A stretch of 64,000 nucleotides of DNA. Source: an uncultured Collinsella sp. GTDB taxonomy: Bacteria; Actinomycetota; Coriobacteriia; Coriobacteriales; Coriobacteriaceae. Below are positions 25,208 to 34,145 of the stretch, piece after piece; positions within the stretch are counted from its first letter, which is position 1; each line of letters begins with the position of its first letter. A program made the translations under genes and the position numbers. The stretch spans positions 1-64,000 of the forward strand of contig CAUESV010000012.1 of assembly GCA_959020715.1 (NCBI GenBank). The letters run 5' to 3'. The notes below the pieces were generated by a model. That model worked only from the letters and a program-made list of their open reading frames with translations. It searched no databases and was not told the DNA's origin.

Positions 25208-25848
25208 TACCGCAGTAGGAATCCGATCGCGGCTCCTTGGTGGACGGTTATGGTGGCTGTGGTTCTTACTATGTTGCTGATGCCCGTGTCGGCCAACAAG
25301 CCCAGCGGGGCGTGGTCCAGTTCCCACTCTAGACCGTGTTCGCTTACCACCGTCCCGGGGGCTATGGCGATGATGGAGAAGGTGCTGCCCTCGTGGCCTT
25401 CGATGGTCCACGATTCGCCTTCGTGCAGAATGCGGGCCGTGGTCTCGTCCTCAACGATCCAGACCGGGGCGTCATCGTAGCCTGCAAGCAACCCCAGTAC
25501 GGAAAGCGCCATGTCGGGGCGGCCGCCGGTGGCGCAGGTCGTAACTACTTCGGCACCCTGCCAGCGACGGCGGATGGAATCGAGCGCCAGTGCTAAATCG
25601 GTGTAGTCCTTGTACGGGTCGTGGCGCTCAACTTCAAAGTCGGTGGCGGCATCGACCAGAGCGCGACCCGCGTCACTCACCGTGTCGGCATCTCCCACAT
25701 ACACGTCGCAGCCCAGTTCCGCGCCCAGCAGTGCATCGAGTCCGCGGTCCACGGCGACAACGTGGTCGCACTCCCCTGCTAGCCTACGCAACAGATCCAC
25801 GCTCGCCACCACGGGCGAGCCGCAGACAACTAATACCTTGCAAGCCAC
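25207..25848 (-). CDS. thiN: Thiamine pyrophosphokinase
   Basis: Transfers pyrophosphate from ATP to thiamine, giving thiamine diphosphate; a salvage enzyme. The 213 residues match the family length. Motifs seen: AVDRGLDALLGAELGCDVYV followed by GDADTV (metal/ATP site), HDPYKDYTDLALALD, and TCATGGRPDMALSVLGLL. The C-terminal thiamine-binding domain includes FSIIAIAPGTVVSEHGLEW. It starts with GTG (25848), preceded by GAGGG, nine bases after the HAD gene, so the two share a transcript. Confidence 0.92.
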   Translation of the reverse strand: MACKVLVVCGSPVVASVDLLRRLAGECDHVVAVDRGLDALLGAELGCDVYVGDADTVSDAGRALVDAATDFEVERHDPYKDYTDLALALDSIRRRWQGAEVVTTCATGGRPDMALSVLGLLAGYDDAPVWIVEDETTARILHEGESWTIEGHEGSTFSIIAIAPGTVVSEHGLEWELDHAPLGLLADTGISNIVRTTATITVHQGAAIGFLLR

Positions 25849-25857
25849 AGCCCTCGC

Positions 25858-26547
25858 CTATCCCTCAAACGAAAGAACGCGGGCCAGATCCAGCTCCTCG
25901 TAGCTGTCGATAAAGATATCGCAGTTGGCGCGTACGTCATCGCGCCTCATGCGGCCGTGCGAATCATAAATACCCACACGCTTAAAGCCAGCGACACCAG
26001 AGCTCTTAAGGCCAAAGACGGCGTCCTCAAACACCCACGCGCGCTCAAACTTGTGCCCATGGCGCTCTTCCAGGCGTCGCAGCGCCAGCTCGTATACGTC
26101 GGGGAACTGCTTGGAGCGTCCTGCCTCGCCCGTCGTGGTAACAAACTCCATGTACACGTCGAGCCCGGCACCAGCGAGCGCAGACTGCACCAGCTCGGCC
26201 GGCGTGGACGTAGCAACGCAGATGGCAATACCGGCCTCCTGCGCCTGCTTCAAAAATGCCAGGAGCCCCTCGCGCGGCGGCACCTTGGAGTACCCATCGA
26301 TCAAAATCTCACTCAGCTCGCGATACAGCTCCTCGCCGTTCGCGCCAATGCCCCACGTGTCGTGGTAGGCCTGGCACTCGTCCTCCAGCGACAGGTGCTC
26401 AAATTGGGCAAAGTCATCCACGGTCACGTCAATCCCGTGGCGGTGCAATAACTCTGGCTGAGCATAAGCCCAAACGGGGGTGCTATTAACCAGCGTGCCG
26501 TCGCAATCGAAAATAAAAGCAACCTTGGGAGCGGCGGTATGGGACAT
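25858..26547 (-). CDS. HAD-superfamily phosphatase (beta-phosphoglucomutase/GPH-like)
   Basis: A 229-residue HAD hydrolase of subfamily I with a helical cap. Motif I is FDCDGTLVNSTP near residue 11, motif II is CVATSTPAEL, the motif III Lys lies around AGRSKQFPDVYELA, and motif IV is VFEDAVFGLKSSGVAG. This pattern suits sugar-phosphate phosphatases or phosphomutases. Start at 26547 with AAAGG nine bases upstream. It stands back to back with glgB and next to a GGTAAAAC-type operator region, so a sugar-phosphate role is plausible but unproven. Confidence 0.85.
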   Translation of the reverse strand: MSHTAAPKVAFIFDCDGTLVNSTPVWAYAQPELLHRHGIDVTVDDFAQFEHLSLEDECQAYHDTWGIGANGEELYRELSEILIDGYSKVPPREGLLAFLKQAQEAGIAICVATSTPAELVQSALAGAGLDVYMEFVTTTGEAGRSKQFPDVYELALRRLEERHGHKFERAWVFEDAVFGLKSSGVAGFKRVGIYDSHGRMRRDDVRANCDIFIDSYEELDLARVLSFEG

Positions 26548-26570
26548 AAACGAACCTTTCGATATCAAAT

Positions 26571-26656
26571 GGTAAACATCCTGCTAAAAACGTTTTACCA
26601 AACGTCAACCAAATAGTCTAGAAACGCTATTTGGTAAAACTGTCAAGAGTTTTACC
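26571..26656. promoter_or_regulatory. Putative operator cluster between the HAD gene and glgB
   Basis: A perfect inverted repeat GGTAAAAC (26633-26640) / GTTTTACC (26649-26656) with an 8-base spacer. There is also a LacI-like palindrome AAAACGTTTT at 26587-26596 extending into GTTTTACC, and a single GGTAAAC at 26571. The same GGTAAAAC half-site recurs before the GH13-GH77 gene. This fits a LacI-family (MalR-like) regulator of maltodextrin/glycogen genes; no regulator gene is in the window. Confidence 0.6.
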
Positions 26657-26878
26657 ATCGCAATTCTGCCAGTGGTCTAAACATGGCGCTCGCCGATTAA
26701 ACGCCGCCGCAAATCCACTTTTCTCCATAAAAGTAACGAACAGGTGTTATCGTATTTCGTGCCGAAAGTTCCACCGAGCACGCGAGGTGGAACGAATCAT
26801 AGAGCTATCGCCGTCCCTTCGATTCGTGCAGCCTTGGACCTTTCGCATCTAGTCACCAAGGCAACACGCTGCCGCGTC

Positions 26879-29146
26879 ATGATGGGATCAAACGTGAGCG
26901 ATACAAAGCTAAAGCCAGCAACAAAAAAGCCCGCTACCCGTAAAGCCGCCCCGCACGCGCCGGAGCTCACCAAGGACGATGTCTACCTGTTTGGCATCGG
27001 TACGTGGGAGCGCAGCTGGGAAAAGATGGGCGCACACCCCGACACGCAGAACCGTACGCGCGGCTGGCGTTTTTGCGTTTGGGCGCCCGACGTAAAGAGT
27101 GTTCACGTCATTGGTGAATTTAACGACTGGGATGAGCAAGCCAACCCGCTGGTGCCCGTGCATACGAGCGCTATTTGGGAAGGCTTTATTCCTGGCGCCG
27201 AGCAGGGCCAGCTCTATAAGTATCTCATCGAGACCAACGAGGGCGAAAAGCTCTACAAGGCCGATCCGTACGCCTTTAAGGCCGAGTGCCCTCCGGGAAC
27301 GGCGAGCTTGCTGTGGACCCTCGATGGCTACCAGTGGAACGACGCCGCGTGGCTCAAGCGCCGCGCCAGCCATAACCACATGTCGCAGCCCCTTAACATC
27401 TACGAGGTGCATATTGGCTCGTGGAAGCGCCACGGCGACGCCCCGCAGGGCGAGCCGGACGAATACGGCAACTACCCCGGCCCCATGGACCCCTTCCCCG
27501 CGCAGCGCGGCGAGTTCTACACCTACGACGACCTGTCGGTGGAGCTCGTGGACTACGTGCGCGACATGGGGTATACGCATATCGAGGTCATGCCGCTCAT
27601 GGAGCATCCCTTCGATGGCTCCTGGGGCTACCAGACGACCGGCTACTACGCCGCCACCTCGCGCTACGGCAACCCGCAGCAGCTCATGCACTTTATCGAT
27701 GCGTGCCACGAGGCGGGCATCGGCGTGATCATGGACTGGGTGCCCGGCGGTTTTTGCGCCGACTCCCACGGCCTAGCCACCTTTAACGGCCACATGCTGT
27801 TTGAGCACGAGATTCACCCCAACTGGGGCACGCACAAGTTTGACTTCGCCCGCGGCGAGGTCCGCTCTTTCCTGGTCTCCAACGTGCTGTATTGGCTCGA
27901 GAACTTCCACGTGGACGGCATTCGCATGGACGGCGTGTCCAGTATGCTGTACCTCAACTTTGGCATCGACGATCCCGGCCAAAAGAAGTTCAACAAGTAC
28001 GGTACCGAGGAGGACTTGGACGCCAGCGCGTTTATCCGCCAGGTCAACTGCGCCGTGGAGGCACACTACCCCGACGTGATGATGATGGCCGAGGAGTCCA
28101 CCGCGTGGCCGCTCGTAACCTATCCGCCGCAGGACGGGGGCCTGGGCTTCCACTACAAGTGGGACATGGGCTGGATGAACGACACGCTGCACTACATGCA
28201 GACCGATTTTCCGTGGCGCCCCGGAAACCACGGGCTGCTGACGTTCTCCATCATGTACGCCTTTACCGAGAACTTCATTTGCCCGCTGAGCCACGACGAG
28301 GTCGTGCACGGCAAGTGCTCGCTGATCGGCCGCATGCCGGGCGACTGGTGGCGCCAGTTTGCCGGCCTGCGCACGCTGGCTTTCTACCAGATGACGCACC
28401 CCGGAGCCAAGCTCAACTTTATGGGCAACGAGATCGGCCAGTTTATTGAGTGGCGCTACTACGAATCCATTCAGTGGTTCCTGACCGAGGAGTACGAGAC
28501 CCACCGTCATCATCAGGCGTTTATCAAGGCGCTCAACCACCTGTACACCGCCGAGCCCGCCCTGTACGAGCGCAGCTACACCGATGACGGCTTCACCTGG
28601 ATCGACGCGGATAACTCCAAGCAGTCCATCGTGAGCTTTGTGCGTCAGGGCGAGGACGTCAACGACGACCTGGTGATCCTGATCAACTTTGACCCGGCGA
28701 GCTACGAGAGCTTCCGTGTGGGCGTGCCGCGCGAGGGTGACTGGGAGGTCATCTTTGACTCCGACCGTCCCGAGTTTGGCGGCAGCGGATACGCCGGCGA
28801 GGAACCCTACACCTGCTCGAGTGAGCCCTATCCCTGGAACGGGCAGATGGACTCCATTGAGATTAAGGTACCCGGCCTGGCAGGCGTGGTGCTTAAGCGC
28901 CGCGGTCCCAGCAGCTACAAACCGCCCGTGGTCGAGGAGTCCAAGAAGGCGACGCGCAAGCGCACGTCCTCGGTGAAGCCCAAGGCCGCGGCCTCTAAAA
29001 AGGCTCCGGCTAAGGCGAAGGCGAAGGCTGCCAAGCCCGCTGCTAAGGCTTCGGCCAAGTCCACCACGGCCAAGAAAGCAGCCAACAAAAAGGCTGCTCC
29101 CAAGGCCAGGGCAGCTGCTGTTAAGGCTCCTGCCAAGAAAGCGTAA
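26879..29146 (+). CDS. glgB: 1,4-alpha-glucan branching enzyme with a histone-H1-like tail
   Basis: Introduces alpha-1,6 branches in glycogen. After a Lys/Pro-rich N-terminus comes a CBM48 domain (WRFCVWAPDVKSVHVIGEFN, residues about 55-140), then the GH13 barrel with HPFDGSWGYQTTGYYA, DGIRMDGVSSMLY (nucleophile Asp near 348), MMAEESTAWP (acid Glu near 402) and LSHDEVVHGK. The catalytic part ends near 680. The last 74 residues (28922-29143) are almost only Lys, Ala, Thr, Ser, Pro and Arg (ATRKRTSSVKPKAAASKKAP and on), which GlgB enzymes normally lack. Start is ATG 26879 or GTG 26894; neither has a strong ribosome site. First gene of the glycogen locus. Confidence 0.95.
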   Translation: MMGSNVSDTKLKPATKKPATRKAAPHAPELTKDDVYLFGIGTWERSWEKMGAHPDTQNRTRGWRFCVWAPDVKSVHVIGEFNDWDEQANPLVPVHTSAIWEGFIPGAEQGQLYKYLIETNEGEKLYKADPYAFKAECPPGTASLLWTLDGYQWNDAAWLKRRASHNHMSQPLNIYEVHIGSWKRHGDAPQGEPDEYGNYPGPMDPFPAQRGEFYTYDDLSVELVDYVRDMGYTHIEVMPLMEHPFDGSWGYQTTGYYAATSRYGNPQQLMHFIDACHEAGIGVIMDWVPGGFCADSHGLATFNGHMLFEHEIHPNWGTHKFDFARGEVRSFLVSNVLYWLENFHVDGIRMDGVSSMLYLNFGIDDPGQKKFNKYGTEEDLDASAFIRQVNCAVEAHYPDVMMMAEESTAWPLVTYPPQDGGLGFHYKWDMGWMNDTLHYMQTDFPWRPGNHGLLTFSIMYAFTENFICPLSHDEVVHGKCSLIGRMPGDWWRQFAGLRTLAFYQMTHPGAKLNFMGNEIGQFIEWRYYESIQWFLTEEYETHRHHQAFIKALNHLYTAEPALYERSYTDDGFTWIDADNSKQSIVSFVRQGEDVNDDLVILINFDPASYESFRVGVPREGDWEVIFDSDRPEFGGSGYAGEEPYTCSSEPYPWNGQMDSIEIKVPGLAGVVLKRRGPSSYKPPVVEESKKATRKRTSSVKPKAAASKKAPAKAKAKAAKPAAKASAKSTTAKKAANKKAAPKARAAAVKAPAKKA

Positions 29147-29204
29147 CAAAAGCGTTACCACTGCAATTACCCGCCCCACCGGGGCGTAGGATACATGTCA
29201 TAAC

Positions 29205-29239
29205 CGTTCCGGGAGAAACATCCCCGGGGGAAAGGAACG
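29205..29239 (+). promoter_or_regulatory. Hairpin covering the glgP ribosome-binding region
   Basis: CGTTCC (29205-29210) pairs with GGAACG (29234-29239), directly before the glgP ATG and including its GGAA ribosome-site part. An inner GGGA/TCCC stem is possible. A GCCCC/GGGGC hairpin (29172-29186) lies just upstream. This could dampen translation or shift with RNA structure. Confidence 0.4.
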
Positions 29240-29240
29240 T

Positions 29241-31667
29241 ATGAATAAGATCTTCGACAACAAGCAGGAGTTTACCGAGCTCTATCGCGATGCCGTCATG
29301 AGCATCAGCGGCAAGAGCGTCGAGGCCGCGAGCGACCTCGATCGCTTTAACGCCCTGGCCAAGCTCGTGGCCGAGAAGGCGCGCACCGTTGCCACCAAGA
29401 GCGACGCCCGCGCCACCGCCGAGGGCAAAAAGCGCGTGTACTACTTCTCGATCGAGTTTTTGATCGGCCGCCTGCTCGACAACTACCTGCTCAACTTTGG
29501 CGTGCGCGACATGGTCGCCGAGGCGCTCGACGACATGGGCTTCGACCTGTCCGTCATCGAGAACCAGGAGCCCGATCCGGCGCTGGGCAACGGTGGCCTG
29601 GGCCGTCTGGCCGCATGCTTCCTGGATTCCATGGCAGCCGAGGGCATTGCCGGCTACGGCAACGGCATGCGCTACCGCTACGGCCTGTTTAAACAGGAGA
29701 TTGTCAACGGTAGCCAGGTCGAGGCCACCGACGAGTGGCTCACCCACGGCTATCCCTGGGAGGTCCGTCGTCAGGACAAGGCCGTGACCATCAAGTTTGG
29801 TGGCCGCGTCGAGGGCTTTGAGGAGAACGGCCGCACGTTCTACCGCACGGTGGATACGCAGGACATCCTGGCCGTCCCTTATGACATCCCGGTCGTGGGC
29901 TATGCCGGCGAGACCGTCAACAAGCTGCGCGTCTGGGCCGCCGAGCCGGTCGTGGAGCACTTTGACCTTGAGGCCTTCAACCGCGGCGACTACGCCCTGG
30001 CCGATGCCGAGCGCGCCGAGGCCGAGGCCATTAGCGCCATTCTCTACCCCAACGACGCCGGCGAGCACGGCCGTCTGCTGCGTCTGAAGCAGGAGTACCT
30101 ATTTGTTTCGGCCGGAATCTACAGCCTGCTCGACACCTTTGAGAAGGAGCACGGCGAGAACTGGGAGCTGCTGCCGCAGTTTGTGGCCATCCACACCAAC
30201 GACACGCACCCCGCCATGTGCGGCCCCGAGCTCATGCGCATCCTTATCGATGAGAAGAAGTTCGAGTGGGACGACGCCTGGAACATCGTGACGCAGGTCG
30301 TAAGCTACACCAACCACACCATCCTGCCCGAGGCACTGGAGAAGTGGCCCATCGGCACGTTCTCCAAGCTCCTCCCCCGCGTGTACCAGATCATCGACGA
30401 GATCAGCCGTCGTTGGCATGAGTCGTTCGACACCACGCAGGAGGGCTGGCAGGAGCGTCTGCGCCAGACCGCCATTCTGTGGGACGGCGAGATTCGCATG
30501 GCCAACCTGTCCGTGATCTGCAGCCACAGCGTCAACGGCGTGGCTAAGATCCACTCCGACATCATCAAGAACATCGTGCTCAAGGACTTCTATGCCCTGA
30601 CGCCCGAAAAGTTCAACAACAAGACCAACGGCATCTCGCACCGTCGTTTCTTTGCTGAGGCCAACCCCACCTATGCCAAGCTCGTGACCGAGGCCATTGG
30701 CGACGGCTGGCTCAAGGACGCCTTTGAGCTGGAGAAACTCAAGGAGTTTAAGGACGACACCGAGTTCCTGAAGGCCGTGGGTGCCTCCAAGCGCGCCAAC
30801 AAGGAGCGTCTGGCCGCCTACGTTAAAGCCGAGACCGGTCTGGTCATCGACCCCAACACCGTCTTCGACGTTCAGGTTAAGCGCTTCCATGCCTACAAGC
30901 GCCAGCTCATGAACATCATGAAGGTGATGGACATCTACAACCGTCGCATTGCCGATCCCAACTTCCACGTGACGCCGACGACCTTCATCTTTAGCGGCAA
31001 GGCCGCCTCGAGCTACACCTTTGCCAAGGAGACTATCCGCCTGATCAACTCGGTGGCCGACGTCATCAACAACGACGCTCGCGTGAACGAGGTCATGAAG
31101 GTCTGCTTTATCCCCAACTTCCGCGTGAGCAACGCCCAGCTCATCTACCCCGCCGCCGAGATTTCGGAGCAGATCTCCACGGCCGGCAAAGAGGCCTCGG
31201 GCACGTCCAACATGAAGCTCATGATGAACGGTGCCATTACGCTGGGTACCCTCGACGGCGCCAACATCGAGATCGCCGACCTGGCCGGCCGCGAGAACGA
31301 GGCCATCTTTGGCCTGACCGCCCCCGAGGTCGAGCAGCTCTGGGCGTCGAACAGCTACTTTGCGTGGGATACGCTCAACAACGATCGCGAGCGCTTGGGC
31401 CGCGTGATGGACGAGCTCAAGGACAACACCTTTGCGGGTCTTTCGGGCAACTTCGAGAGCATCTACAACGAGCTCATGAACAACAACGACCCCGACCTGG
31501 TCATGGCCGACTTCCGCAGCTATGTGGATGCGTGGGAGGCGCTCACCGGCAGCTACGGCGACCAGGAGACCTGGAACCGCAAGGCGCTGCTCAACACCGC
31601 CTCGAGCGGTTGGTTCTCGAGCGACCGCACCATTCGCGAGTACCGCGACGAGATCTGGCACGCGTAA
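29241..31667 (+). CDS. glgP: Glycogen/maltodextrin phosphorylase
   Basis: Releases glucose-1-phosphate from glycogen chain ends using phosphate and pyridoxal phosphate. The 808 residues match the family. Visible blocks: FSIEFLIGRLLDNYLLNFGV, EPDPALGNGGLGRLAACFLD followed by SMAAEG, HTNDTHPAMCGPELMRILID, VKRFHAYKRQLMN, and the cofactor region ASGTSNMKLMMNGAITLGTL with the PLP Lys near residue 658. The start ATG follows GGAAAGGAACGT. It sits between branching and synthesis genes, so the locus both makes and degrades glycogen. Confidence 0.97.
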   Translation: MNKIFDNKQEFTELYRDAVMSISGKSVEAASDLDRFNALAKLVAEKARTVATKSDARATAEGKKRVYYFSIEFLIGRLLDNYLLNFGVRDMVAEALDDMGFDLSVIENQEPDPALGNGGLGRLAACFLDSMAAEGIAGYGNGMRYRYGLFKQEIVNGSQVEATDEWLTHGYPWEVRRQDKAVTIKFGGRVEGFEENGRTFYRTVDTQDILAVPYDIPVVGYAGETVNKLRVWAAEPVVEHFDLEAFNRGDYALADAERAEAEAISAILYPNDAGEHGRLLRLKQEYLFVSAGIYSLLDTFEKEHGENWELLPQFVAIHTNDTHPAMCGPELMRILIDEKKFEWDDAWNIVTQVVSYTNHTILPEALEKWPIGTFSKLLPRVYQIIDEISRRWHESFDTTQEGWQERLRQTAILWDGEIRMANLSVICSHSVNGVAKIHSDIIKNIVLKDFYALTPEKFNNKTNGISHRRFFAEANPTYAKLVTEAIGDGWLKDAFELEKLKEFKDDTEFLKAVGASKRANKERLAAYVKAETGLVIDPNTVFDVQVKRFHAYKRQLMNIMKVMDIYNRRIADPNFHVTPTTFIFSGKAASSYTFAKETIRLINSVADVINNDARVNEVMKVCFIPNFRVSNAQLIYPAAEISEQISTAGKEASGTSNMKLMMNGAITLGTLDGANIEIADLAGRENEAIFGLTAPEVEQLWASNSYFAWDTLNNDRERLGRVMDELKDNTFAGLSGNFESIYNELMNNNDPDLVMADFRSYVDAWEALTGSYGDQETWNRKALLNTASSGWFSSDRTIREYRDEIWHA

Positions 31668-31704
31668 AGGCGCGCGAGCTCCCTTATGCCAGCACGGCAT
31701 TACT

Positions 31705-31735
31705 CGACGGGCGCGACCAGGCGCCGTGCCCGTCG
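31705..31735 (+). terminator. Hairpin between glgP and glgC
   Basis: An 8-bp stem (CGACGGGC / GCCCGTCG) with an inner GC-rich loop and no T tract. It probably marks transcript processing or partial termination rather than full termination. Confidence 0.45.
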
Positions 31736-31774
31736 CTAATGGGTTAGAAACATCGATGACAGAAGGAGAAATCG

Positions 31775-32923
31775 ATGAGTAAGAAAGAATGCATCGCGAT
31801 GCTCCTCGCAGGAGGACAGGGCAGCCGATTGGGGGCACTCACCCAAAAGATCGCCAAGCCGGCGGTTAGCTTTGGTGGTAAGTTCCGCATTATCGACTTC
31901 TCGCTGTCCAACTGCTCCAACTCGGGCATCGACACGGTGGGCGTTCTGACGCAGTATCGTCCCTACCTGCTGCATGCCTATGTGGGCTCCGGCGAGGCGT
32001 GGGATCTGGACAGCCGCGACGGCGGCGTGTCGATCCTGCCGCCGTACGAGACGCAGACCGGCGGCGCCTGGTATGCGGGCACGGCAGACGCCATTACGCA
32101 GAACCTCGACTACATCAAGGCCAACGACCCCAAGTACGTCCTGATTCTGTCTGGCGATCACCTGTATCGCATGGACTACCGCAAGATGCTCAAGACGCAC
32201 ATTGAGAACAACGCCGACCTCACGGTGAGCGTTATGCCTGTGCCTTGGGAGGAGGCCAGCCGCTTTGGCATCCTTACCACCGACCCCGAGGACGGCCGCA
32301 TCACCAAGTTCACCGAGAAGCCCGATAAGCCCGATTCGAACCTCGCTTCCATGGGCATCTACATCTTCTCGGCCGACGTACTGATCGAGGCGCTCGAGGA
32401 GGACGCTCTGGACCAGCGCTCGAGCCACGACTTTGGCAAGGACATCATCCCCAAGCTGCTCGGCGAGAACAAGCGCCTGTACAGCTACGAGTTCCACGGC
32501 TTTTGGAAGGACGTCGGCACCATCGCCAGCTTCCACGAGACCTCGATGGACCTGCTGGGCAACAACCCCGAGTTCGATCTGTTCGACAAGCACTTCCCCA
32601 TCATGTCCAACATCACCACGCGTCCGCCGCACTACATTGGCCCGGACGGCCGCCTGGACGACTGCCTGGTCTCCAACGGCTGCAAGATCTACGGCACCGC
32701 TCGCCACTCGATTCTTTCGACCGATGTCATCATCGAGGAGCGTGCCGTGGTCGAAGACTCCGTGCTGCTGCCGGGTGCGCACGTTAAGAGCGGCGCGCAC
32801 ATCTGCCGCGCTATTTTGGGCGAGAACTCCACGGTCGAAGAGGGCGTGAAGCTCGGCTCTGTCGATACCACCAAGGATACGGCCGTCGTTGGAAATGACG
32901 TCGTTATCGGGAAGGGGGAATGA
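31775..32923 (+). CDS. glgC: Glucose-1-phosphate adenylyltransferase, catalytic subunit
   Basis: Makes ADP-glucose from ATP and glucose-1-phosphate, the committed step of glycogen synthesis. Visible: MLLAGGQGSRLGALTQKIAK (nucleotide loop), FGGKFRIIDFSLSNCSNSGI, the LSGDHLYRMDYRKML metal site, FTEKPDKPDSNLASMGIYIF (sugar-phosphate binding), and a C-terminal left-handed beta-helix. Length 382 is usual for the Gram-positive type. AAGGAG precedes the ATG. It stops 4 bases before glgD, and the pair is expected to form a mixed tetramer. Confidence 0.96.
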   Translation: MSKKECIAMLLAGGQGSRLGALTQKIAKPAVSFGGKFRIIDFSLSNCSNSGIDTVGVLTQYRPYLLHAYVGSGEAWDLDSRDGGVSILPPYETQTGGAWYAGTADAITQNLDYIKANDPKYVLILSGDHLYRMDYRKMLKTHIENNADLTVSVMPVPWEEASRFGILTTDPEDGRITKFTEKPDKPDSNLASMGIYIFSADVLIEALEEDALDQRSSHDFGKDIIPKLLGENKRLYSYEFHGFWKDVGTIASFHETSMDLLGNNPEFDLFDKHFPIMSNITTRPPHYIGPDGRLDDCLVSNGCKIYGTARHSILSTDVIIEERAVVEDSVLLPGAHVKSGAHICRAILGENSTVEEGVKLGSVDTTKDTAVVGNDVVIGKGE

Positions 32924-32927
32924 TCCG

Positions 32928-34055
32928 ATGATCAATCGCAAGGCCATCGGTTATATCACCGCTAACTACTCTTCGACCTACGGCAGCGTGCTGCTCAAGG
33001 ACCGCCCCATCGCGTCCGTTCCGTTTTTGGGCCGCTACCGCCTGATCGACTTCCCGCTGTCCAACATGATGAATGCCGGCATCAAGACCGTCGGCGTCGT
33101 CATGCCGGGTAACTACCGTTCGCTGATCGACCACGTGGGCTCGGGCAAGGACTGGGGCCTGGACCGCAAGAAGGGCGGCCTGTTCATGGTGCCCGGCAAC
33201 GCGTATGGCACCACCAAGGGCGGCATGCGCTTCCTGCTGCGCGACATCATCTCCAACAAGACGCTGTTCCAGCGCTCGGACAAGCCCTATGTTGTAATGA
33301 TGGGCACCAACATCATATTTAACATGGACCTCAACACCATCATCGAGGCGCACGAGAACTCCGGCGCCCAGATGACCGTGGTGTACTGCAAGGCCACGCG
33401 CAACGTCGATGACGAGACCAAACTCGAGATTAACGAGAACGGCCGCCTGACGGGCGTGAGCGCCGGCGTCGTGTACGGCGACAACGCCTCTATGGACTGC
33501 TGCATCGTCAACCGCGAGACGCTGCTCGAGATCATTGATCACTATCAGGCCGCTGACTATCTGGACCTGCTCGAGGCACTCCAGGGCGACTTTGGCAACA
33601 TCGACGTGTGCAGCTACGAGTACAAGGGCGAGGTCGTGGGCGTGTTTAGCGAGAAGTCGCTGTATCGCCGCAGCATGGACCTGCTCGACCAGACCGTGGC
33701 CGACCAGCTCTTCGACCCCGAGCGCCCGATCCTGACCAAGGCTCACGACGTGCCGCCTTCGCGCTATGCGACCGGTAGCCATGCTTGCAACTCGATCATC
33801 TCGGCCGGCTGCATCATCAAGGGCACCGTGCGCAACTCGATCCTGTCGCGCGGCGTTGTGGTCGAGGAGGGTGCCTCGGTGACCAACTCGATCATCAACC
33901 AGAGCTGCATCATCAAGAGCGGCGCCCGCGTTGAGAACGCCATCCTGGACAAGAACAACGTGGTTCCCACCAACACCGAGCTTCGCGGTACGCCCGAGAA
34001 CATCCTGGTGCTGGGAAAGGCCCCGTTAACTTCCGACACCACCATCGTACGTTAA
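32928..34055 (+). CDS. glgD: Glucose-1-phosphate adenylyltransferase, regulatory-type subunit GlgD
   Basis: A 375-residue GlgC paralogue. It keeps the fold (RYRLIDFPLSNMMNAGIKTV, a C-terminal beta-helix with repeated Ile/Ser/Asn turns) but lacks the canonical N-terminal GGxGxRL loop, having GYITANYSSTYGSVLLKD instead. In Firmicutes, GlgD has little activity alone and modulates GlgC in a heterotetramer; the tight 4-base spacing supports the same here. Start ATG 32928 lies just after the GlgC stop, behind the GGGGGAA of the glgC end. Confidence 0.95.
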   Translation: MINRKAIGYITANYSSTYGSVLLKDRPIASVPFLGRYRLIDFPLSNMMNAGIKTVGVVMPGNYRSLIDHVGSGKDWGLDRKKGGLFMVPGNAYGTTKGGMRFLLRDIISNKTLFQRSDKPYVVMMGTNIIFNMDLNTIIEAHENSGAQMTVVYCKATRNVDDETKLEINENGRLTGVSAGVVYGDNASMDCCIVNRETLLEIIDHYQAADYLDLLEALQGDFGNIDVCSYEYKGEVVGVFSEKSLYRRSMDLLDQTVADQLFDPERPILTKAHDVPPSRYATGSHACNSIISAGCIIKGTVRNSILSRGVVVEEGASVTNSIINQSCIIKSGARVENAILDKNNVVPTNTELRGTPENILVLGKAPLTSDTTIVR

Positions 34056-34086
34056 CGTTGGCACCGCAACATCGCTCGTAACATGT

Positions 34087-34122
34087 AGAATAGCCGCCCG
34101 GTTTGCGCCAGGCGGCTATTCT
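34087..34122 (+). terminator. Hairpin between glgD and glgA
   Basis: A perfect 12-bp stem (AGAATAGCCGCC / GGCGGCTATTCT, 12-base loop) without a T run. Possible attenuator or processing site lowering glgA expression relative to glgCD. Confidence 0.55.
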
Positions 34123-34145
34123 CGAATTGCAACATGGGAGACAAT

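Noticed and set aside
30099..31838. A 579-codon open frame on the minus strand opposite glgP
   Set aside because: It is antisense to a complete, strongly conserved glgP. Long antisense frames arise here from GC-rich codon bias, and its sequence is a low-complexity Val/Leu/Gly/His mixture without any family motif.
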